From NCBI GenBank assembly GCA_009761415.1, contig QUOL01000005.1, positions 1,798,001 through 1,862,000 of the forward strand: a stretch of 64,000 nucleotides of DNA, given 5' to 3'. Each line of letters begins with the position of its first letter. Position 1 is the first letter of the stretch. This document shows, piece after piece, positions 55,756 through 64,000 of this stretch. Origin of the DNA: Sarcomyxa edulis (lineage: Eukaryota > Basidiomycota > Agaricomycetes > Agaricales > Mycenaceae). A program made the position numbers and the translations under genes. Below the pieces are notes generated by a model, which saw only the letters and a list, made by a program, of their open reading frames with translations, made no database searches and had not been told where the DNA came from.

Positions 55756-58700
55756 CTAACCCTGGCTCTCATATGAATTACTTCTATGTTTCGGTGTGAA
55801 CGTCCACGCCTCTGGAGCCGGACCCAAGAACATCTCTGATATCTTCACCCAGTCCCTGCTATCCCCACTCGCCAGTAACGTTTCTACCCGCGGCCATACA
55901 TGATTAGCAAAGAACCAGAGATACAAACAAGCGACCTACCCAGTTCATCCCGTCCGCGGAAAGCAGGCGCACGATCATTCAATCGTCCAGGAAGATGCTC
56001 AAGTAGACCAATCGGAACATAACGGTACTGGAAGGAAAGAGCCTCGCACAGATACCTACGCGTCGTGTTGACGCCGGCTGTATCCGATCCAAAATGACTG
56101 CCACCGTAACAGTTAGCAGAAAAGTACACGGCAGGTCCTTGGAAAACAACGCACTTTATTCCATATTCAGCATACTAACGCAATAAAGGATAAGGATAGT
56201 CAGCATGGTTGACCATAGAAAAGGAACTGTGGGCGCCTCACCTTCCTAGCCAAATCAAGTCTCTCCCTCGCACTTATATCCCACTCCCTACGTTCCTTCA
56301 CTTCAGTGAAGATCCACGGTTTGATGAGCGCACCACGTCCAATCATACAACCGTCCACACCAGTCTTGTCTACGGCAGACCAGTAGTCCTGTGAGGAGTA
56401 ACAGTCTCCACCGCCAAATATAGGGACAGGAGGCACTACATCAATGAACACAATCAGTGGAGGTCATACGCAGGTCTCAATCGGAACTCACAATCCTCAT
56501 CAGCTTCACGAGATCGAACAGCATCGACACATTCCTTGATGTAATCCCAATCAGCCAACTTCGTATACCGTTGCTGTCGACTACGTCCATGCAACTGATC
56601 GAATCCAGGTCCATAAGTGACCTATGTCGAGTCATCGAGAACAGTAGGACGTACCGTAATGCATCCAGCCCCCCACTCAGTAGCCAACCTCGGCATAGTC
56701 TTATGAGCCGTATTCCTCCCGTCTTTTACCCCTGTACGTAATTTCACCGTGACAGGGATATCACCCAACGCTCTATTCATGCCTACAACAATTTTTCCCA
56801 ATTTTGCTGCAGCGTCTAGGACTATATCAAACGGTGTGAACAAACGTCAGCCTTGTGCTCTTTCTCTCATGAGAGAAACGAGACGTCATATATCATCAAG
56901 AGCAACTCACGGGCAGACCCACTCCCAGACCGAAAGACAAGATCAATAGGGCATCCACAATTCACATCCACGAAATCGACGTTCCCCGCACCGCCGCATT
57001 CTTTTGCAATTACCTCAGCAGCAGGGACCAAATTCCCCGGTTTATTACCCGCCACCTGGATCCCGAATATTCCTTCCGAAGGATGTCGGCGGACGAGGGA
57101 CCATTCTTCTTTGGAGCCGCCGAGGAAGGAGTTGGCTAGGCCCACTGCAGGAGGGAAAAAAATGGGAATGAGAAGATGTGAGGAAGATGATGAGTGAATG
57201 TACTAACTTTCGCCACAAGTGATGTCTGCTCCGTAATCGACGCAAATTCTCCGGAAAGGCTGTCAACAAACGAACAAAGGAAATATGACCGTCAGTTATC
57301 TCCTCAACCTTCACTTCTCGTCGTATATTCCGAATGAGAACGAGAATAGAAAATGTGCTTACAAGATTTCCAACGGTAGTCAGAGGTGCTAGATCTGAGA
57401 AACAATTTCGATCAGTTAACGTGTTGAGTAGTTTGATTTGACAGGGGCATTAGATTAGTTCCATAGGTCGGTGCAATAGACTCCGAAACAAAACCCAAAA
57501 AAGAGAAGGGACGTAGACGCACAAGTCTTTCCAGACCAATGCAATCTCTTCTTTTCCAAGAACCTCGTAGGGACGTCAGGTGTATCTTTATCTGCGTTTG
57601 CGTCGGTACCCGTCCGTTGTGCCACTATGTCATCGTTATGGGTGGCACTGGACGTGGTGTTAGTATCGGAAGGAGCTGGGGCTGAGGCTGGGGTCGGGTC
57701 AACATCGATTTCCATTTTCTGTTCTTCTTGTTCTTGCTGCTGTTCAGGCTCAGAAATCGTAACCGACCCGTCGATATTCGTGTTGGCAGTAACCACTGCA
57801 GCTGCAGGCTTTTTGTCGCCACCACCACCACCGGCCGCTTGAAGTTCCGCGAGATAGGCATCCGCGATCGGAGTAGGATACTTTCAATCCCCAAAAAAAC
57901 AGATTGGAAATCAGAACCACAGGCTCGATATCAGAGCTTGCGCTATCGAGAGAGAATAGGGATGGGGGATTGCTAACCTTTTTGGTACGCAACATCTTCA
58001 ACACATCAGGTCCAACAAAGTTGACCTCCGTAGCTGAGATCGCACAACGTGCTTTTTTATCAGCGTCTTCTGTTATGACGATCCCACCGTCGACGGTTGC
58101 GGTTGGGTCGACGCGGATGTGACCTCCTAGGAATCGACATTTGAATCCGTATCTGGTGCATGGTGGATAGATGTGTAAATTGATCGGTGTGAGGGGGTAA
58201 TCACGACACGACATGAACTAGCTTGCGTACCTGCAGAACCCAGTTTCGAGGTAAACGGGACATTCGGACAGGGAATCCAATGATGGATACTGGTCATTCA
58301 CTAAACTCGATTCAGTGAAATTCGGAACCCAAGGCGGAGACGACGGTATTTCGTCGATCTTCGGAATCCTGATATCGCGAGGTTTGGCAGCGAGGTATCC
58401 AGCGATGTCGTGTGTAAATCGGCACCTAGAGAAGACAACCACACACACGGTGAGTATGAAATGGAATGGTACGAGGCAAGAAGAAAAGAACCCAGACCAA
58501 GGTCCAAACTCACGACTCCCCAAAATCACAACCCTCCCCATTCGCCACCTTCCAACACAACTCGAGATCATCCCTCATTTTCCCAAATCGTCTTCCCTTG
58601 TTAGATCCTTGACGGGCTTTTTTCTCTTCTTTGGTGAGTTGTGATTTTTTTTGGCGAGCAGGGCCTGTGCCTCTGCTGTCTCTAGGATCTTCTCTAGCAT

Positions 58701-58964
58701 TACGATTGACGCCGGTGCCGGTACTCCCTTCCGCTGCATCGTCATCTGCGACGTAAGCAGTGCTTGTAGATGAGGCTAGTAGGTACCTAGAGAAAAAAAG
58801 CCATTATGATTGAGATCAAGAGACCAGACCAAGGTCCAACACTGGAATGCCGTTTTCGACTCGAGTTGAACTGTATATGGACATCGGAGATTGAGAGGGG
58901 TATGGTATGGGGCTTACTCCGATTTGACTGGTGCTGTACCAGGTGTATACGTGGACCCGGACAT
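55756..58964 (-). CDS. DUS3: tRNA-dihydrouridine(47) synthase DUS3
   Basis: FMN- and NADPH-dependent enzyme that reduces uridine 47 in the tRNA variable loop. Fourteen exons, phase-checked throughout: 58964-58918, 58786-58514, 58425-58231, 58152-57978, 57880-57523, 57394-57363, 57259-57208, 57144-56911, 56821-56655, 56621-56492, 56435-56242, 56174-56155, 56097-55940, 55883-55756; 720 aa. The N-terminus is lysine-rich with two CCCH zinc fingers ([40 protein letters not shown] plus GH), typical of eukaryotic DUS3. The TIM-barrel domain has [29 protein letters not shown], the active-site cysteine in [51 protein letters not shown] and FMN-binding [14 protein letters not shown] and [15 protein letters not shown]. 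Two exons are very short (32 and 20 nt). The USP-like gene begins 72 bp after its stop. Confidence 0.96.
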
Positions 58965-59078
58965 GCTACTATCAGTGTTGGTGGATGGGAATCACTGGAT
59001 GATAGTGCTAGTGCTAGTGCAGATCTAAGCGAGCGCTGAGGACAGGACGCGTGAATATTTTTTGGTCACGCGATATAA

Positions 59079-59097
59079 CACGTGGGTGATGACGTCA
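59079..59097. promoter_or_regulatory. E-box and CRE palindrome upstream of DUS3
   Basis: A CACGTG E-box at 59079-59084 and a perfect TGACGTCA (ATF/CREB-type bZIP site) at 59090-59097, about 115-133 bp before the DUS3 start codon. Both are established fungal transcription-factor cores. Use in vivo is inference. Confidence 0.5.
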
Positions 59098-59689
59098 TTG
59101 GGGCGTCTCTTTCTTGTCCTAGCGTTCGTAGTGGCGTCTAGTAATGTCTAGTCTCGGGAAAAGGACAAGACCAGGGACAGACTTTTAGTAGAATCAGGAT
59201 CCTGCTCTGACAAGTCTCACACTGACCAGAACAGGAGTCGCACCAATTTTCTCTATAACGGGTCTTGGTTCAACTTGGCCCTATACATAGACAGCTTTTA
59301 GCCTTATGTTGGAGACGTCTCACAGGTACAAATGATGACCCAATGATCCCAAGTTATAGACTTCAAGCCATCGGACGCTGCAGTCGCCAGTGCGGGAGAT
59401 GACAAAGAAAGAATACGGGTAACGATTTTGAGAAGTGAGAATGATTTGCTTGAAAAGGATAGGGACGACTGAATATGTCCCGGTGGCCAGCTTGAAGCCC
59501 AAGAATTGAGATAGAATTGCAGCACGTCAAATCAAGAAGAGAAAGAAAAGGATCATTTTGAAACCGGATCCGAAAGTAGAAGTTCCTCGGTACATGTACA
59601 CGCGTTCATTGGTGTTAAAAACTGTTCCTTGAGGATACCGGACTCAGAAGAGGTCCGAAGAGGCCAAAACCGATATCTATCGTCTACAG
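59098..59689. other. Intergenic, nothing recognised
   Basis: No gene or repeat that I can support. Confidence 0.4.
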
Positions 59690-60073
59690 GTGGACGGCGA
59701 AACCGGGATACGAGAGATCCCCCGGCCCGTCCACGGGTGAGAAGGACTTTCCGCGTTTGGTAGTGGTTATGATATATTGCCTGGCGCCTTCAAGTTTCTC
59801 CGGACGCGATTTAATGACTTTTGTGCTGATTACATCAGAGCTCTGGGACATGTGCACGCGTCCTTTGGATTGACGAAGAGTTCTCGAGATTCCCGGATCC
59901 AAGAGAGGTCTGGAAGGACCACCCATTTCCGACGGTGGACGCGCAAGCCGGGACACGAGAGGTCCTCCAGGGGTCTTCGGGTGGAGAAGAGTTTCCGCGT
60001 ATAGTAGTAGACGGACGAGGACCTAGTCTGTTTTGATTTGATGTCCAGACGCGATTTGAGAAATTTTGTGATG
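59690..60073. repeat. Two diverged direct repeats of about 140 bp
   Basis: Copies at 59690-59830 and 59934-60073. Shared blocks: GGTGGACG(G)CG, AAGCCGGGA/AAACCGGGA, ACGAGAG(A/G)TC, GGGTG(G)AGAAG, TTTCCGCGT, then (T/C)CCGGACGCGATTT/TCCAGACGCGATTT and TTTTGTG(C/A)TG. The pattern recalls the pair at 7945-8490 only in its GACGCGA words. No coding potential. Confidence 0.65.
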
Positions 60074-63011
60074 TTCTATCGATATTCCCGCCGTCAAAGG
60101 CATGTTATCCGGACGTACGCGGAGTCCTGTGGCAAAATTATGGCTTGGTCCACCGCGCAGAGCGCATTCTCTGTATATTCATCGGAAGCAGTTGAATTCG
60201 GTCTTGGGATATGGGTGCAGATAAGAAGATTACTGACGAGGTCCCCAGTTGGAAAGTTGAAGCTCAAATCATTCCTCGCTAGTCACAATATGCAGATATC
60301 TACGGTGAGCCATGGAACGACGCAAAATGGACAGCAGAGCGAACCTACTTATCGGAGAACATGCTAACCTTCAATGTAATAGTGCTGTGCCACTGCCCTG
60401 CCAGCCTCTTCATGCACTATTGAGCCCCGCCCAGGCTTTATCTAGCATGACAAGTCCATATCAATTATCTCGCCGCCGGACCCTGGTTTTCATCCAGACA
60501 GCAATCCGGCCTCCGTTGTCTGGAGCGCTGTTTAGTGGACACATATCAGGCCTTGAACTTGAAGAGCAATATCAGAAGACATATGTCCGTGTCTGCGAAG
60601 GTGAAAAAACAAGTGAAAGACGTAGGACGATCTGAACTGTCATAGGCGCAGAGTTAGCGTTATCCGATGTCGTCGTGTGAACGGTCTCGTGAACATGAAC
60701 TAGGCATCCATTGTGGGCGCGTAGTGCAGGTACATGACACCGTTCATGCGTCATGAGAGGACCTAGGAACTGTCGGAGGCGATTTGTCTATTCCCGTGAA
60801 ATTGTCCCTACGGTGCCACTGAGAATATTTTGGAGTGGTACTACGGCTAGCAGAAAGGATGTGTCGTACCGAATGCTTGAGGTAGGGTATCACCGGTAGC
60901 GTCGCGACAAGTTACCGTGTGTCAGCGATGCTACGGGAGCAGAAAAGAGGTGAAAGCGGGCTACGCTGCATGGAGCATGACGGAAGACACTATACCTACA
61001 GTCTCTCGACAACAAAGATCTAGGACCCCCGGACGGCCTGTGACAAAACCATGAGAATAATCAGAATCAGCCGAGGAAACATTATAGCGGATGCGAGAAA
61101 CGACTAGAACGCCGTACAATCGGGAGTACATACAAATTTATCTTGGAGCACTCGAAAGGAGAGTAGCCACTGAACCAAGGCAGTGTCGAACTATGACGTT
61201 TGCCTAAAGAATTGGAGTCTCCTGATGATGGTTTTCAAGGATAGAGTGAGCAAGTTGGCGATGAAACACACCTTTGTGACGCGGAGTTAGGTCTCCGTTG
61301 ATGATTCCTAGTCTATTGCAGACGAAATGCTTTGGAGCGGAAATATTAGTTCGTCGTCCATGGAGGTTGGAATAGAACTCACTTTTCCGGCTACATTAGT
61401 GGAAGACGACGACTCGGACAACGAGCGTATAGCGATACCCAGCAAAGTAAACGGAGCTATGGCAACCAGGATATCAGTGAATTAACCTCTCTTGAGAAAT
61501 GGCTAGCTGAGCTTTTGCACGAATTCAACATCTGGAGTACGCCGCTAGCGCATGCACATGCTGCGGGTTGTTACTTACTCTAAAACTTTGTGACCTGTGC
61601 GGGTAGGTTCAATGGGGAAATAAGAAACAAAAACAAGGAATATATTTCTTGTTTTTTTTTTGGCACGCACCAATTTAGTTCGGAATAACCATCAACAACT
61701 AGAATGTATTCGAGCCAGGGTAAGTCAGGACCTCGCGCTCAACGTTCAACGTTGTATGTATACCAGTCCATCAAGTACGGCGTCAACGGCTGCGGCGCAC
61801 GCTAAAGTCCGTCTAAGAATGTATCCTGCCAGTGATTCCTGTCGTACCTGTAACCTTTGAAGTTTGAACTTGAACTGGTGCCCACTGGCAGAGTAAATTT
61901 TAGCCTTCAAGTGGCGAAAACACAATATCAATGGTTGGCATGCCGCATTCAACCTATACGTTGAACGTCTTTGACGACGACGATGGTGCAGAAAATGAAG
62001 TCGAGACACTCGGGAGCAAATGGAAAACTCCGCGAACGCCGAACGAGTCCGAGTCGAAAGCGAGTTGCAGCTCGATCGGACGCTTTGACAGTCAATAAAA
62101 GTCAATAGGCCGCGGAGACTCAAAAAAAAAGGTCCACCGTGACATGTGACATCTCCAGGTTGCAATCAAACTTGGATTGCTTTTCCAAAGTTCCATCGAC
62201 GGCTACTGATATAGATTCTGTTTGAGAGACTTGGGACTGGACGCGCATGGACGCGCATGGATGCACATCACGCGTCGAGACTCGATACAGGAATAGCCAT
62301 CGCGCAAAACCCGAGGACTTTGATCTTCCTTCCTTCTGGGCTTCTAGGACGATCCTCTTAGGCTGTTTCCCAAGGACCGGCTAACTACTATGTTTAACCC
62401 GATTCAACAAGACATGCAGATGGTCCTGGGAGAAAGTTGGGAAAGAGAGTAAAGTTCACAGATCCCAAGAATACTTCCTCGATCAATATCTTGCGGACTG
62501 CTATCAGTGATCTTTCCTAATAGATCAATCTGTTTTCGAATTTCTATTGGATTTTACTCACACACTGGCATCATAATCATCCATCTAGCTATGTTTCTCC
62601 GCACTGGACCCACTGGATGATAGTCACCCAGAGATGCCACTGTGAGAACACCTTGCGTAGATTTTCTGAATCGAAGCGGCACGAACTCATCATCTCAAAA
62701 TCTGCAGGAACGAAAGGATTGTAGAAAGCATTTTGTAGGTAACAAATTATACACATGTTAACGTTTACAATCTTCTAATCCTCCACCTTCGCGTCTAACC
62801 TCAGTACGCCTACATACAACATAAATTAGCGGGTGAGTAACGAAAAGCAGAGCGTAGAATTTGCCAATAACGACATCTCCGCAGATAATAATGAAGCGAC
62901 TATATACTACCGACCGTGAAAGCCCACGGTCGATCTTTAAAAGACATTACAACATAACAACATCGACGATAGCACCGAGAAGGGACAGAAAACATTAAGT
63001 TCTCTCGTCGG
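60074..63011. other. Gene-poor region
   Basis: About 2.9 kb without a supportable gene. Open frames are short and lack motifs. The stretch ATTCTGTTTGAGAGACTTGG at about 62215 is nearly the same as ATTCTGTTTGAGAGACTCGG at about 9944, perhaps a fragment of a dispersed repeat. Confidence 0.4.
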
Positions 63012-64000
63012 CTAATTCTTCGTTTTCGAGGTTGACACGCGATACTGATCCGCCGGCCTGAGAACCGCCCGACCAGCCTTATCGCGATAGAAGAGAACGT
63101 CGCCTTCATCTTCTACGAACTGTGGGGGTGGGGGAGAAGTCAGGAATCAGTCGAGGAGGATTAGAAGATGCTCTCTTGCTTACCTGGCACTTGTTGTAAT
63201 TCTCCCAGAGTGTCTTGAAGACAGGTTTGTTTGAGAAGTGATAGTGATCGCCGATAAATGCCTTCAGATGTTGAGTTGCTTCTGCACCATGGTCTAGAAA
63301 GGATAGACTATCAGTGCCACTGGGGCTAAAAACACGCATGAGAATAGAAAACCTACAGAAGGGCATCTTCGGGAAGAAGTGATGGATAACGTGGTAGTGA
63401 GCAACTGTCGAACAAAATCATGTTCAGTTGACGCTAGTCTCGAAAAGGGCTCCGAGGCAACACGAACCATCGTGTAAGAAAAACCGTCCTTGCCAACCCA
63501 AAAAGTCCCGGTCAACAGTAGCTGCGGCGCCTCTTTGAAAATTCCACTCCTTGTTGCGATAATGAGGCATTTCTGGGTCCGTATGATGGAGATAAGTGAT
63601 CATGATGACTGATGAGTTACTGATAGGTCAACTAGGTCCATGGGCCAGAGTAAAAAAACGAATACTTACACCAATGTGTGACCTCCAGCCAAGGAATTCC
63701 ATAATATTTGATGACCTCGGCGCCTCCGTATTTCGAAGAGGCCCAGCTAACACCCCAGACCATCGCTGCTATTCCCATGTTGGAGATTATGACTGCGTTG
63801 CGCTGGGCTTTTGTGAATAAGATGGAGTTGGCTAAACGACAGCGCGTCAATAAAGCACAAACAGAACAGTACTACTAGTACTTACGATCGAAATGATTCG
63901 TCCATTTGGGATAATGTTTTTGGCCAGAGACGTTGAAGACTAGAAGCGTAATATGAGCGTTACAAATCCTACACACACAAATGACGTTGCAAATGAAATG
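63012..64000 (-). CDS. Delta-12 (oleate) fatty acid desaturase, 3' part
   Basis: Membrane-bound di-iron desaturase of the ER that converts oleate to linoleate. The last exons are in the window: 63119-63012 (ends [12 protein letters not shown]), an exon ending at 63184 ([34 protein letters not shown]) and further exons to the right edge ([93 protein letters not shown]). The third histidine box HVIHH in the last piece binds iron; [12 protein letters not shown] is a strongly conserved FAD2/FAD12 block. The second exon from the C-terminus begins with the HGAEAT context typical of fungal delta-12 enzymes. The first two histidine boxes and the start are outside the window. Delta-12 rather than delta-15 specificity is inferred. 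Confidence 0.9.

Noticed and set aside
1..64000. CRISPR array, bacterial operon or biosynthetic gene cluster
   Set aside because: No regularly spaced repeats, no PKS/NRPS/terpene genes; the window is clearly eukaryotic with spliceosomal introns.

Overview
This window is nuclear DNA of a filamentous basidiomycete fungus, most likely a mushroom-forming Agaricomycete. The genes are dense and cut by many 50-65 nt introns with CT(A/G)AC-type branch points. Several proteins belong to families known mainly or only from basidiomycetes: DUF6593, DUF7587, the F-box/LRR family ending RRKGKPPPMDHW, and a family of 7TM receptor-like proteins. The mobile DNA is a chromodomain-bearing Ty3/gypsy element. All exon models were built by hand from GT..AG signals, reading-frame phase and remembered family sequence; no search was run.

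Layout. 1-644: 3' end of a small heat-shock (HSP20) gene. 645-10521: gene-poor DNA with microsatellites, a tandem duplication, one small secreted protein (6198-6715), a probable MITE (7271-7538), an intron-containing tRNA-Gly (7778-7858) and diverged repeats. 10522-25531: SNF5 subunit of SWI/SNF (8 exons, 1582 aa), the tiny OST4 gene, an M1 aminopeptidase pseudogene without its catalytic core, a TPR/CCCH zinc-finger gene divergent from QCR8 (complex III), and a long coiled-coil protein. 26059-26172: U6 snRNA. 28374-30257: a DUF6593 protein and a weak hypothetical gene. 30825-38540: a 7TM receptor-like gene split by an intact 6.1 kb chromovirus with identical-looking LTRs and a 5 bp target-site duplication; the insertion point lies inside a 53 nt intron. 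39468-49499: SUZ-domain protein, LCB2 (serine palmitoyltransferase), DUG1-type dipeptidase, a tail-anchored DUF7587 protein and an F-box/LRR protein. 51717-58964: a USP25/28-like protein that appears to lack the catalytic cysteine, with tRNA-dihydrouridine synthase 3 just upstream on the same strand. 58965-63011: gene-poor, with a diverged direct repeat. 63012-64000: 3' part of a delta-12 fatty acid desaturase, cut by the window end.

Most intact genes are single-copy housekeeping functions (chromatin remodelling, splicing, N-glycosylation, respiration, sphingolipid synthesis, glutathione turnover, tRNA modification, lipid desaturation) with no shared pathway. No gene cluster, CRISPR array or clearly new multi-gene system is visible. 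The most unusual points are the chromovirus inside an intron with a -1 gag/pol overlap, the probable pseudo-deubiquitinase, the core-deleted aminopeptidase, a 27 nt candidate intron and an 11 nt microexon.
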